Shown here piece by piece: positions 1-10,450 of a stretch of DNA of 64,000 nucleotides. A program made the position numbers and the translations under genes. How positions within the stretch are numbered: the stretch's first letter is position 1; each line of letters opens with the position of its first letter. A model generated the notes under the pieces. That model was not told the origin of the DNA, ran no database searches, and worked only from the letters and a program-made list of their open reading frames with translations. The stretch comes from Tritrichomonas musculus (Eukaryota; Parabasalia; Tritrichomonadida; Tritrichomonadidae), in contig JAPFFF010000002.1 in NCBI GenBank assembly GCA_039105265.1, positions 8,990,001-9,054,000 of the forward strand. Direction: 5' to 3'.

Positions 1-974
1 AATTCCATTTTCTTCAAATGATTTGATATTGTTGGAATCGCTTAATGCAAAGTGGGACAAATTGAAGAACCCATGGATTTCTGATAACAGTCACACTTAA
101 CAAGATGTATTTAGTCTTCATAAATAAATACACTTTCAATTATTTTAGAGGAATAAATTACCAATTCTTCCAAAGTAAATGATGGATGTTCAAAAAGTGT
201 ATCACAAATTTCTGGTGCATATGTGAATGTTCTTGACAAACCAAAAACAATTACAAATGCTTCGCTTTTGAAGCATCTTTTGCAGATTTTTGTATTTTGC
301 CTCTGCTTGACTTTTTAGTTTTTTGTGATTCAATACATTGATCCTCCGACCATCCCTTCATCAATTATAAATAATTTATATAAATTAAAATTATATTACT
401 CTCAATTTTTGAATAATGATAAAAACTGAAGATAAAACTAGAGATATCATTCAATTTGAAATAATTAATTGAATCAACACATCATTGTTTCATCGAAAAT
501 ATTAGAAAAATTGGATTCATTATGATTATAAACAATTGGATATAAAGAGTAACAGATAAATTTCTATAGATTTTTATCGAATTTATAAAATTATTTGTGA
601 GATGATTATGCTTAAGTTTTTTCAACGTTATTAAAATATTTTCATACCTTTTATTGATGTTTGACAGTTATATATGAAATTAATAATTGAATCATAATAT
701 AAAAATAATTCATATCAAATGATGTTTAGAAAATTTAAACGCTAAAAAATAAAAATTTTTCTCCTTCTTTTTTCGTTTGTTTTTAATGAATACACAGTAA
801 ACAAATAAAAAACAATATATTTGTTTATATATATAATATAAATATGTGATTTATTTCATATATAATGATATTTTTAAAAAAATATTTATAAATCAAATTT
901 TTGGTGGAATTTCTTTTCTTTGAATTTTTTATGATTATCATAAAAAATAAATTATTTTCTATAACTAGGAGAAA
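1..974. other. A/T-rich spacer upstream of the Myb gene
   Basis: No convincing gene is visible. On the minus strand a 36-codon ORF (361 to 251) begins MKGWSEDQ and is Lys/Ser-rich. A different minus frame over about 110-285 is open for more than 50 codons and reads protein-like (for example APEICDTLFEHPSF). The two could be frame-shifted remains of one gene running off the left edge, but this is weak. The stretch from about 400 to 974 is almost pure A/T with no motif I can name. Confidence 0.4.
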
Positions 975-1646
975 ATGTCGAACAACCAACCTTTATATGC
1001 ATCCTCATATACATTATCAACTTTTACTTCAAGCAGCATAGAAAGCTCAAATGAAAAGTGTATTCTTAACCCAATCTCAAGAAATTATCCAATTCCTGTT
1101 TTGGATTTAAATTCTTCTATTATTGCTAATACATTGGGAAAAAATCCAAGAAGGAAATTTAGTCCTGAAGAAGATGAAAGATTACGGTGTCTTGTGGCTA
1201 CAAATGGACGGAAAAAATGGGAAGCAATTGCCAGAAAAATGCCAGGTAGAACAGGAAGACAATGTAGAGATAGGTATCAAAATTATCTCGTTCCAGGTTT
1301 TTTTAATGGTCAATGGACAAAGCAAGAAGATGAACTATTAATGAAAAAATACAAGGAAATTGGCTCGAAATGGTCAAATATGTCCAAGTTTTTTGAACAT
1401 AGAAATGCAAATGCGCTGAAAAATAGATGGAATTATTTTATATCTCAAAAAATGAAAAAAGAAAATATTGAAAAAATCGAGTGTAATCAAAAAGGGAATG
1501 AGCCAAATGATGAAACAAATCAAGATCAAAAAAATAATGATAATAAAATTAATCAAACATGGCCTTTTGATTTTATTGATTTTAAATCAATAAATGAAAA
1601 TAATGCATATGTTTTTGGAGATGAATGTTCTGAATTATGGATTTAA
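975..1646 (+). CDS. Two-repeat (R2R3-type) Myb DNA-binding protein
   Basis: A 223-residue protein with two Myb/SANT repeats. Repeat one covers about residues 60-108 (FSPEEDERL, then KKWEAIARKMPGRTGRQCRDRY) and repeat two about 112-160 (QWTKQEDELLM, then GSKWSNMSKFF, ending ALKNRWNYF). The regularly spaced tryptophans and the GRTGRQCRDR recognition helix are typical of eukaryotic Myb factors. The N-terminal 55 residues are Ser/Thr-rich. The C-terminus is Asn/Lys-rich with an acidic, aromatic end (WPFDFIDF) that may be an activation segment (inference). In trichomonads many such small Myb proteins act as sequence-specific transcription factors in the nucleus. The start ATG follows an A-rich leader and is the first in frame. 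No partner gene is adjacent. Confidence 0.93.
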   Translation: MSNNQPLYASSYTLSTFTSSSIESSNEKCILNPISRNYPIPVLDLNSSIIANTLGKNPRRKFSPEEDERLRCLVATNGRKKWEAIARKMPGRTGRQCRDRYQNYLVPGFFNGQWTKQEDELLMKKYKEIGSKWSNMSKFFEHRNANALKNRWNYFISQKMKKENIEKIECNQKGNEPNDETNQDQKNNDNKINQTWPFDFIDFKSINENNAYVFGDECSELWI

Positions 1647-2579
1647 TAAAAATATAAATAATTAAAAAAAAAATTTACAAATGATATAAGCTAACAAATA
1701 AAATTTTTAGTTTTTGAAGACGTTATAGATTTGTTGAATTTACAATACATTTAATAATATTATTGTAAAGTAAAATTATATTACAATATTTTTTTTTTTT
1801 TTTTTTAATTTGTTTAAAATATGAATAATAATTCCACATTTATGCCAGTTTCCAAATTTGGATATGACAATTTCATGAACATAAGCCTTGGCCTTTGCTT
1901 TATTAATTGTTATAAAAATTTCAAATAGCATTCAATTTTTCAATACCTTACTAATCAAAACGAAAATGGTGGATGCCATTGAAAATCTTTTTTTTTTTTT
2001 TTTTCTGATAATGTTAAATAAACTTTTTCTTTGCTCTAAATTCTTCATGAGCTCGTCTCTGGACCAAACAAGGTTGAAGTTTTTTTAATTTTTTTAATTT
2101 TTTTTTTAGAAAAAAACCTTTGGACTAAATATTATATAAAATATAAATTATTTTTTTTCTCATTTTAAAAAAACATGCGCAAAAAAATGTAGAGATTCAA
2201 ATAAATATGCTTTTTAAGAATATAAGAATGATAATTTTTTTTTTTAAGAAAAACTTCAACCACATTTGTTCATAAAATGAGAATTTAGAAAAAAAAAGTA
2301 TTGATACTTATATAGTTTTTATCTTGTAGTAATTAATTACTATTTTGGAAGCAATACATCCTTTTTATTTAATTTTTATTTTAATTTTTTTTTTTGCTTT
2401 CTTACTAATGTGAATCTTTTTATTATTATAACATGGAAAAATTCCAAAAATGTAAACAGAAAACTTCATTTTTTATTTTTTAAAATAATATTATTATGTT
2501 TTTTTTTTTTTTTTTTTTTTTTTTTTTGGTTATTAATAATTCAGACATATTATTTATAAGATATTCATTAATATAAATA
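1647..2579. other. Spacer with long poly-T runs
   Basis: About 930 bases of A/T-rich DNA after the Myb gene, with several T homopolymers (near 1790-1806, 1988-2004 and 2500-2527). A 66-codon plus-strand ORF at 1888-2088 is mostly Phe/Leu/Ile translated from T runs and is not a credible gene. No RNA gene or element ends were seen. Confidence 0.6.
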
Positions 2580-3634
2580 GAGTATCAAGAAAAAGTGGAC
2601 ATCGTCAGGATAAAGTGGCCATCACTTAACTTTTTTATCTCAATATTTTGATAAGGAATTCAAAATTAAAATAAAATTCTCAGAAAAAAAAGAAGTGGGC
2701 ATCGTGCTCCAAAATAAATTGATAGAGATTATTCAAATATTTTCTAAAGAATTTATTCAAATATAATTATATTTAATAACCAAAATAAGCATATTTATCT
2801 TATTTAATTTTGTAAAACGCAATGAAATTTATATAATATATAATAATTTATATAAAATATTATATTAAAATAAAGATATATATTGATATAAATAAAATAT
2901 GAGCATATATTGCTATTTTAAAAATATGAAATATCTGAAAGTTTTTAATTGAAATATAAAGTTTTTAAAATTTCGCAAAAAGATCAATCACACGAAAACT
3001 GCCTCAACAGTTTAGATCCTGAATCCCAAAATCTAACTATAAAGATTTTAGAACCTTGTAGTTCTGAACAGACCTAAATTTTAGTTATCTCTATTTTCCG
3101 TTCCATGATAAGATACAACTATAAGATGAAAAGTGACCTTTGGAATAACACCAGTAAGATATGCTGCAAGTCCACACGTCGAAATTGCTGGTTTTAATGT
3201 TCGTTTCTGTTCAAAAGTCCGAGGATATCAAATTCAGAATAATATCTATGACCAGCATAAGAAAAAACAAAGATAAAAATCAAAAAAATAGCTTTAGAAT
3301 CGAAATACCCTCATTTGAAACTCTTTAATAAAATTTTCTTTTCAATACTTTATAATTATTTATCATAGTAAAAAATGCTGGAAATCTCTTTGACGCCAAA
3401 TCAAATGCTTATCTATGACCAGCATAAGAAAAACAAAGATAAAAATCAAAAAAATAGCTTTAGAATAGAAAGACCTTCATTTTAAACTCTTTATTTTTTT
3501 TCAATTCTTTATATTTATCCATCAGAATTTTTGACAACTATATTCAAACTTTGAATGTCTTATCAAAATATTGAGATCAAAAAGTTATGTGATGGCCACT
3601 TTATCTTAACGATGTCCACTTTTTCTTGATACTC
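2580..3634. mobile_element. Non-autonomous DNA transposon, about 75-bp inverted ends, TA target duplication
   Basis: The left end begins GAGTATCAAGAAAAAGTGGA and the right end is its inverted copy. The match runs about 75 bases with a few differences and includes the shared stretch AAAGTGGCCATCAC. Both ends are flanked by TA, as for Tc1/mariner-like and related elements. No transposase-like ORF lies inside the 1055 bases, so it is a MITE-like internally deleted or non-coding copy. It contains an internal direct duplication, listed separately. Confidence 0.85.
3244..3492. repeat. Internal direct duplication inside the 2580-3634 element
   Basis: A unit of about 83 bases starting ATCTATGACCAGCATAAG at 3244 recurs at 3411 (offset 167). 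It is nearly identical through the AATAGCTTTAGAAT segment and ends at an AAACTCTTTA motif in both copies. The duplication lies wholly inside the transposon. Confidence 0.8.
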
Positions 3635-4457
3635 TAATAAAAATACATGGTTGAGTATTTTATAAAAAACAAATATCCTATATATTATTTATTTCATAAA
3701 AAATTTAAATAATTAGAATACTTAACAATTGCTTGATTAATAATTATATCTGATGCTATGCAGAATTATTTATTTTCATTTTAAAGTCATTAGTTATAAA
3801 AAATATTTACTATGAAAAGATTTGAAAATCCATTGAATAAGGACATAGTATTTTAAAAGATTAATGACGATAATAGTGTTACAAATTTAATTAAATGCTG
3901 ATAATTCAATACAATTGACTTACGATGATAATTTATAAAAAAAATTTAAAAGTAAAAACGTATTCCATAAAGGTTAACTAAAAAACCAGAAAATAGTTAA
4001 CTCTTTTTTTATATATGGAATAAACATATTTCTTCATTAGAATTGCAATTCGGTTTAACAAATTCACGTTAATCCAATTTGAAATGAATTTGTTAAGCTC
4101 TTCATTAAATTCATTAAATTTGAATATGAGCTGATTAATGTCAAAAATGGTCAAAAAACTGTCATTGAAGGAGAAAAAGAAATTCAATTCAATGAAGAAG
4201 AGCCAATTGAAAAAGTTTACAAGTGATGTGCTGAGAATACAAACTTTTTCACATTAGTTATCACTTTGAGTAACAAAAGTGACTACATGATAATTTAATT
4301 CTTTTCATTTTGCGTTTGTTTCAGATGTGAAGAGAGAAATAGCGGTTTTAATAAGAAAACGGTCACTTTCAAACTAGTTAACATTCAGTGATTCCTACAA
4401 GTTATACACTTAAAAAAGAAAAGCAAATAAAATATTTTCTAACTGGGACAATAATTA
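3635..4457. other. Spacer with a short coding-like remnant at 4083-4226 (+)
   Basis: Mostly A/T-rich filler. The plus frame between the TGA at 4080-4082 and the TGA at 4224-4226 is open for 47 codons and reads protein-like and acidic towards its end (NVKNGQKTVIEGEKEI, then FNEEEPIEKVYK). It has no ATG start. I read it as the 3' scrap of a decayed gene of unknown family. The 69-codon minus-strand ORF over the same bases is its antisense shadow. Confidence 0.35.
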
Positions 4458-4611
4458 AAGTAAGATTCAAAAGGCTTGGGACAAACTTTTTCAATGCGTA
4501 AAGGTCAAAATTTCTCATTTTAAAGGTCAATAAGTCCCAAGTAGTATGCAAGATTTTCAGAGAAACATTGAAAAAAATTGAATGTTGTCCCAAGCATTTT
4601 GAATCCAACTT
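4458..4611. mobile_element. 154-bp MITE, family A copy 1 (TA duplication)
   Basis: The ends are AAGTAAGATTCAAAAGGCTT and the inverse of AAGTTGGATTCAAAATGCTT, both flanked by TA. The whole element recurs in opposite orientation at 32,321-32,474 with the same length, 154 bases, and clear similarity throughout (shared CAAGATTTTCAGAG and GACCTTT blocks). Two full-length copies with matching ends establish this as a dispersed family too short to code. Confidence 0.88.
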
Positions 4612-4623
4612 TATATATTAAAA

Positions 4624-5117
4624 CTAGGTTTGACTGTCCACAACTTTTTCAAAGGAGACTGTCCAAAAATCAACGTATTTTTTTACACCAGCTGTCCACA
4701 GTCCAAATCGGTCCATATTTGATATATCAATTCAATTGTGGACTGCCCCTCAAATTTTGAATTGATATTTGTTTTGATTTGAATTAGAAAATTTTTGATT
4801 TTTATCGGAATATAATTTTATTGTTTTTCAATATTTGATAATACTCATTTAATTGCTTTCAAAATTTTGGTCAACGTTTTTTCTTCTCCATTTTATTTTA
4901 AAAATCAATTGCTATCTTTGAAACATTTTGATTAATTAACTAAAGAAAAAACTATCCATCATTTTTGTTAGTGGACTGCTCTTTCAAATTTTGAGTATTT
5001 TCCGACCTAATATAGACGTAAATAACGATTTTCTGTCCAAAAAAAGTGACAAAAATAACGTATTTTTAAGAAAAAGTGAAGGTAGGGACAGTCATTTCAC
5101 TGGACAGTCAACCCTAG
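4624..5117. mobile_element. Non-autonomous hAT-like element (about 494 bp)
   Basis: The left end CTAGGTTTGACTGTCCA and right end TGGACAGTCAACCCTAG are inverted copies with one mismatch. The flanking octamers are TATTAAAA (left) and TATTATAA (right), seven of eight alike, which fits the 8-bp duplication of hAT elements. The terminal YAGGGTTG-like motif is also hAT-like. There is no coding capacity. It begins only 12 bases after the MITE at 4458-4611. Confidence 0.7.
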
Positions 5118-5244
5118 TATTATAATTAACAAATATTGAATATATTTATTATATTTTATGAAAAAGTTTGAATCATTATCAAACTCTTCACTTTTTCTGT
5201 GCTTTGTTTAAAAATACGAATATCTCATTTTTCTACAATCGTTT

Positions 5245-5634
5245 TCAATACTCCTTAATTAACTTTTTTGATTCAGTGAAATCGACAGATTCGGTGAAAT
5301 ACTCAGACCTGCTGAATTGAATGAATTCCAATACATTCTTTGAGTTATCAGGAATGTGGTCAAAGAAGCAACCGTCACACTGTATTTTGAGTGAAATTCG
5401 CGAGTCAATGTAATTTCTTTTAGACTCGCTTTCATCAGCGCATTTAATGTTTTTTGAAAAATAGCAGTTGTTGATTTGAACAGTGTGTTGATTATCTTCT
5501 CCATCAAAGAATAACAATGTCTCTCCATGCCTGTTGTCAATTATATTTGAATTGGAAATGTAAACATATGAATCCTTTGAAAGTATGAAAAAAATTAGAT
5601 TTTTATCGGCTTGTGATTTTGATATTGTGCACAT
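5245..5634 (-). pseudogene. C-terminal fragment of a beta-helix-like surface protein
   Basis: A 129-codon ORF starting MCTISKSQ contains repeated beta-helix-type strands such as SYVYISNSNIIDN and VQINNCYFSKN, typical of the large parallel-beta-helix membrane proteins of trichomonads. The coding-like frame continues about 19 codons further upstream without an ATG and then meets a stop. No signal peptide, transmembrane helix or full array of coils is present, so only a scrap of a much longer gene remains. The family call rests on strand pattern and Asn/Cys ladders, not on a named catalytic motif. A short independent gene cannot be excluded. Confidence 0.5.
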
Positions 5635-5779
5635 TGCCAGAATAAAATAAATATCATAAATTCCTGTTGAATATATAAGCTTGCGATTTCAAAAATATAA
5701 GATATTTCTTATAATATCTTGCACTTTTTTTTTAAAAAAATATAATTAATGGCGCCTACTTTATTAAAATTTTAAAATA

Positions 5780-6083
5780 TAGTCTCTGGAAAACCCCCCT
5801 ACCGATGGAAACCCCCCTACTATTTTTATTCACCTATTTTTGACCTTTAATGGTGGCAAAAAGTACTTTGGAGGAAAACCCACATACCATTTTCTATTCA
5901 ATTTTTCGATAAAAAAATTGAATAGATTGCATTTTTAAATACTAATATCTAAATATAAAATAAACATTTATTAAATAATAATAATTATTTTATCAAATGA
6001 ACATTTTATCTATATGTATATATGATATTATGATTCTAACTCTTTTATATAGAGATTTGGTAGGGGGGTTTTACTCTAGACTA
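5780..6083. mobile_element. MITE with C/G-tract ends (304 bp, TA duplication)
   Basis: The left end TAGTCTCTGGAAAACCCCCC and the right end inverse TAGTCTAGAGTAAAACCCCC are inverted repeats flanked by TA on both sides. The CCCCCCTACC block occurs a second time just inside the left end (near 5811). It is conspicuous as the only C/G run in a very A/T-rich stretch. No ORF. Confidence 0.78.
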
Positions 6084-6218
6084 TAGGTATTTAAATATTG
6101 AATGGATTGTCTCTAAAAGTAGGCCAATGAATATGATTTTCTATCTGCTACTTTTTGAAAAAAAAAAAAAAAAAAAAAAAAAAACGTTTATTTCACTTAT
6201 CCTGTAAACCTCTTTCTT

Positions 6219-7247
6219 TTACTTTTTAAGAACACTGCTTAGTGTAAACATTTTTTCAGCACTGACATTAGTTGAAACGATACCAGTCAACTTATGCGGT
6301 GTGTATAATTCTTCAAGATACTTAACTTCTTCTGGTGTCAAAGTAACTTTTGTTGCTTTTACGGCAGATTCAATATGAGACTTTTTGGTAGCTGCGAAAA
6401 CAGGAAAAGCTTTTCTATAAATAAGCCAAGCAAGTGAAATCTCTGACATTGAAACACCTTTCTTATTTGCCAGCTCAATCACTCTCTCGATGATTCCCTG
6501 ATCTTGATCAGATGATTTCTCATACTTAGATCTGGCAAAAGTATCTTTTTCTGATCGTGTTGTTTGTTCACCTGGGCGTCTTGCAAGTCTTCCAGCTGCC
6601 AAGGGGCTATATGGAGTCATTGCAATATTTTCTTCATTGCAGAATGGAACGATTTCTCGTTCGTCTTCTCTCATGATTAAGTTATAATGTGATTGTATTG
6701 AGATAAATTGCTCCCATCCATTTCGACGAGCAATTTCATTTGCTTTTGCAATTTGCCATGCAAAACAATTAGAGACACCAATGTATCTTATCTTTCCTTT
6801 TTGAATGAACTGATGTAAGCTTTCCAAATATTCCTCAATTGGTGTCCTATAGTCCCACCAATGAATAATGTAAAGATCGATATAGTCAAATTGTAATCTT
6901 CTTAGAGAATTATTAAGACATTCTTCAACATAATCATATGTTTTCATATTTTGCTTTTCTGGAATTGATCCTTTTGGTACGATTTTGGTAGCAACGACAA
7001 CATCTTCTCTTTTTGTTAACTCTCTTATGATTTTTCCAAGATATTCTTCACTTGTTCCATTTTGATAACCCATTGCAGTGTCAAAGAAATTGATTCCTTG
7101 GTCGAGGGCACATTTGATCACTTCTTTAGATTCTTCATAAGGTAATGTCCACGAGTGCTGTCCATTATTTGGATCACCAAAACTCATGCATCCTAAGCAA
7201 ACTTTTGAAACTTTTAGATCTGAATTGCCGAGCTTTACGTATTCCAT
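6219..7247 (-). CDS. Aldo/keto reductase
   Basis: A 342-residue protein with the full aldo/keto reductase (beta/alpha)8 barrel signature. It has the KLGNSDLKVSKVCLGCMSFG entry, the catalytic Asp and Tyr in FFDTAMGYQNG (about residues 55-65), the Lys in VVATK and the His in LYIIHWWDYR. The NADPH-binding end includes YSPLAAGRLARRPGEQT. Members reduce carbonyls with NADPH in the cytosol; the substrate cannot be read from sequence. Length is normal for the family and closest in style to bacterial YajO-like enzymes, so lateral origin is plausible (inference). The ATG at 7247 fits the conserved N-terminus exactly. The next gene upstream is the GH3 glucosidase on the same strand, 560 bases away, so the two are independent units. 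Confidence 0.95.
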   Translation of the reverse strand: MEYVKLGNSDLKVSKVCLGCMSFGDPNNGQHSWTLPYEESKEVIKCALDQGINFFDTAMGYQNGTSEEYLGKIIRELTKREDVVVATKIVPKGSIPEKQNMKTYDYVEECLNNSLRRLQFDYIDLYIIHWWDYRTPIEEYLESLHQFIQKGKIRYIGVSNCFAWQIAKANEIARRNGWEQFISIQSHYNLIMREDEREIVPFCNEENIAMTPYSPLAAGRLARRPGEQTTRSEKDTFARSKYEKSSDQDQGIIERVIELANKKGVSMSEISLAWLIYRKAFPVFAATKKSHIESAVKATKVTLTPEEVKYLEELYTPHKLTGIVSTNVSAEKMFTLSSVLKK

Positions 7248-7809
7248 TTTAATAAAAATAATTCACTAAAACAGATTTTTTATTCAAATTTTCTTTTTTA
7301 TTCAAAATATACGATTTTTTTATTCAATTTATACGATTTTTTTTTAAATTATTAAAAAATTCTCAATTTTCAATTATTAGAATTTGATTAAAATATATCA
7401 AATCATCTGATTTTGTAATTTTACATATTAAACTTATTTATTCTTTTTTATGAACATTTAAAGGATACGAAATTTTCTGAGATTTATTGATACATTCTGA
7501 AAAAGTTTGATGCTTTTTTTTTTTTTTTTGAATATATCTTTATCAATGTACATAACTAAGACAATAAAATGCAAAAATTTGGAGATTCAAATTAATATTT
7601 ATATTAAAATGATTGCAGCAAACTTAATTCAATATTCAATAAGTATCATTTATATAAAAATATCATCAGATTTTGAAACTATTTAGAAAATAAATCAAAT
7701 GTAATAAAATAAATCTAATAAGAAAAATTATTTTCAAATAATCAAAAAATTCATCAAATAATTTTAAAATAAAAAATTATCTCTTTATTCTTGGCTAATT
7801 TTATTTGTC
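7248..7809. other. Intergenic spacer
   Basis: 560 A/T-rich bases between two minus-strand enzymes. No element ends, RNA gene or ORF above noise were seen. A T run lies near 7517-7529. Confidence 0.6.
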
Positions 7810-10014
7810 TTAAATGACTTCGAATTTCAAAACGAAAGGAAAATCATTTGATGATCTGCCAACTCGGCATTCAAATTCTCCAGGTTCAACAACTCTTTCA
7901 CAATTAGCGTTTACAATGCTGCATTCAGAAATCGGAACCTTTACAACAACACTTTTTGTTTCATGAGGCTTCAAAACGACTCTTTCGAAGCCTTTAAGTT
8001 CTTCAACAGCCCAAGTGCAACTTGTAATTATATCGTTGATATATATCTGGACAACTTCGACGGCTTCTCTATCCGAGTCATTCTTCAAAGTCACTGAACA
8101 TTCGAGAGTTTCACTCTTATCATTACCAAACTTTTCTTTGTTCAATTTTGCAGATTCATAAATGATGTTGCTATAAGACAAACCGTAACCGAAAGACCAG
8201 CAAGGCTCGAATGTCATGTCAGCGTAACGATCCTGATGGCAACCGCGTGTAACATTGTAATAGATTGGCTGTTGGCCGACGTGATAGGGAATTGAAATAG
8301 TTAATCTTCCTGATGGATTAATGAGTCCGAAAACAGCATCGGCAAACGCTTGTCCGCCCATCTGACCAGGCGAGAATTGCTGGATGATTGCACGTGCGTT
8401 ATTTCGAGCATTTGCTGGAATGACAAGCGGCTTTGATGAAATAATGTCAAGAATAAACGGCTTCCCTGTTTCGACAATTTTGTTTAAGAATTCAATTTGA
8501 TCGCCCATCAATTCAAGCGTAGCCGTTGATCGTTCCTCTCCCCAATAAATTTCTCTATCGCCGACGACAACAACCGTCACATCGCTTTCTTTAACATAAC
8601 GAAGAGCTGTTGGAAAATCAGATTTTTCGTCATGATCGATTGAAGAACCTCGACAATATAAAACTTCGCCATTTGTGAAATTGTTCTTCATTCCGTCGAG
8701 AACAGTCTTGCAGTTCTCTCGAGCAGGTGGTGGACAATCTTTCGTCTGCTTGGTGCCGGCTGCCCAATCGCCATTCATCGCCAACGGATGGTCAGCATTT
8801 GGACCAACGACGGCGATCTTTTTCAATTTGTTTTGATCGAGAGGAAGAAAGTTGTCTTCATTTTTAAGAAGAATTAGTCCTTCGCGTGCAGCTCTTAGAT
8901 TTGTGTCAAGTGCGTGTTGCGTCCTCAAGACAGCTTTCTTTGAATCCGGAAATCGATCATCTTCAAAAAGGCCAAGTTTGAACTTCATTCGAAGAATTCT
9001 CGAACAAGCTTCATCCACATATTTAATATCAAGTTTACCATTCTTTATAGCTTGAAGACAACCGTCATAAAATTCAGGTGTTGCCATTATCATGTCATTT
9101 CCAGCTTCAAGCGAAATTTTGGCAGCTTCTTCGAAGTCTTTGCAAATTTTTTGACTGTGAACAAGATAGCCGACATTGTACCAATCAGTGACAAGGAGAC
9201 CTTCAAATCCCCACTGCTCTTTAAGGACCTCTCTAAGAAGCCACTTGTTGATGGTCGATGGAAGACCATCAATCGATTGATACCCTGTCATATAAGATCC
9301 GCAACCAGCTTCACATGCACGTTGAAATTGTGGCAAAAAATAAGAGAGAAGTTTCCGTTTGGATAAGTCGGCTTCTGAAGCATCTCGGCCTCCAATTGTT
9401 TCTGAGTATCCAGCATAATGCTTTGCCGTTGCCATGATTTTATTGGGATCACCGGAAAGACCGTTCTTGCCTTGGTAACCACGAATCATTGCAGATGCAA
9501 AACGGCCAATTAAATATGGATCTTCACCAAAGGTTTCACCAACTCGTCCCCAACGAAGATCACGAGCGATACAAAGAACAGGTGAGAATGTCCAATGTGT
9601 TCCATTGTATCTCATTTCTTGGGCTGTAATAGATGCTATTTCTTCCATTAATTCATCATCCCACGAACCTGCCATTCCTAGCTGCGTTGGGAATAGAGTG
9701 GCACCATCTATAAAGGAAAGGCCGTGAATGGCATCAATACCAAAAAGTAATGGAATTTTTAGTCTGGTTTGCCTTTGAATTTCAATTGGCTTCTTGGCTG
9801 CATCACCAATAACAAAGAGAAATGATCCAACATGCATGTCTTTGATAGCTTGTTCACATGGACCATGCATAAAACGAAGTAAATAAGGTTTGGGATTGGC
9901 CCATCCTGGTAATTGAACTAATTGACCAACTTTTTCTTCAACGGTCATTTTGCTCATCAAGTCTTTTAGTCTTTCTTCGATAGGTTGCTTTGGATCTAGA
10001 TATATATCAGTCAT
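7810..10014 (-). CDS. GH3 beta-glucosidase (BglX-like)
   Basis: A 734-residue glycoside hydrolase family 3 enzyme. The N-terminal barrel starts with the typical IEERLKDLMSKMTVEEKVGQ, then FGIDAIHG, ARDLRWGRVGETFGEDP and the KHYAGYSE substrate loop. The nucleophile Asp is in GLLVTDWYNVG (about residue 280). The C-terminal sandwich has LLKNEDNFLPL and GPNAD, followed by a fibronectin-III-like tail with FGYGLSY and ELKGFERVVLKP. It releases terminal beta-linked glucose from oligosaccharides or glycosides. There is no obvious signal peptide, so it may act in the cytosol, unlike periplasmic BglX. It is visibly richer in G/C than its surroundings and bacterial in style, suggesting lateral transfer (inference). 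The ORF at 8852-9366 on the plus strand is a shadow. Confidence 0.96.
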   Translation of the reverse strand: MTDIYLDPKQPIEERLKDLMSKMTVEEKVGQLVQLPGWANPKPYLLRFMHGPCEQAIKDMHVGSFLFVIGDAAKKPIEIQRQTRLKIPLLFGIDAIHGLSFIDGATLFPTQLGMAGSWDDELMEEIASITAQEMRYNGTHWTFSPVLCIARDLRWGRVGETFGEDPYLIGRFASAMIRGYQGKNGLSGDPNKIMATAKHYAGYSETIGGRDASEADLSKRKLLSYFLPQFQRACEAGCGSYMTGYQSIDGLPSTINKWLLREVLKEQWGFEGLLVTDWYNVGYLVHSQKICKDFEEAAKISLEAGNDMIMATPEFYDGCLQAIKNGKLDIKYVDEACSRILRMKFKLGLFEDDRFPDSKKAVLRTQHALDTNLRAAREGLILLKNEDNFLPLDQNKLKKIAVVGPNADHPLAMNGDWAAGTKQTKDCPPPARENCKTVLDGMKNNFTNGEVLYCRGSSIDHDEKSDFPTALRYVKESDVTVVVVGDREIYWGEERSTATLELMGDQIEFLNKIVETGKPFILDIISSKPLVIPANARNNARAIIQQFSPGQMGGQAFADAVFGLINPSGRLTISIPYHVGQQPIYYNVTRGCHQDRYADMTFEPCWSFGYGLSYSNIIYESAKLNKEKFGNDKSETLECSVTLKNDSDREAVEVVQIYINDIITSCTWAVEELKGFERVVLKPHETKSVVVKVPISECSIVNANCERVVEPGEFECRVGRSSNDFPFVLKFEVI

Positions 10015-10450
10015 TTCGTTGATATCTCAAAATAGTAGATTATAAAATAAAATAATTGTAACGCGTTTTTTATTTTTAATATTTTTATTGATTTACAGGC
10101 ATTAATCATAATTTTAAACAATTTATATTTTTTAAATATACTTAAAAAATTATAAATTAATTTTGTTTAAATATTTATATTTTAGTTAATGAGTTATCTC
10201 TATTTTTTCAAATTAAATGTGAAAAATAAACTTCATAAAAAGAACTTTTTGAAAAGAATAATCTACGGAAATATTCAATGCAAATTCAAAAGATAAAAAT
10301 AGAATTATTGAACTCCAAAAGGAATATATAATTTCCCAAATAAAATGGATAATTTATTTTTTTTTAATATGAAAATAAAAAAATCAATTTTAAATGAAAA
10401 CTTTATATATTAAAATTTTGATTAGATAAAAAAAATATTAATTTGCTCTT
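10015..10450. other. Intergenic spacer
   Basis: About 435 A/T-rich bases between the GH3 gene and the RCC1-like pseudogene. Nothing recognisable was found. Confidence 0.6.

Noticed and set aside
8852-9366. Plus-strand ORFs opposite the GH3 gene
   Set aside because: They lie wholly inside a well-conserved enzyme gene on the other strand and have no recognisable motif.
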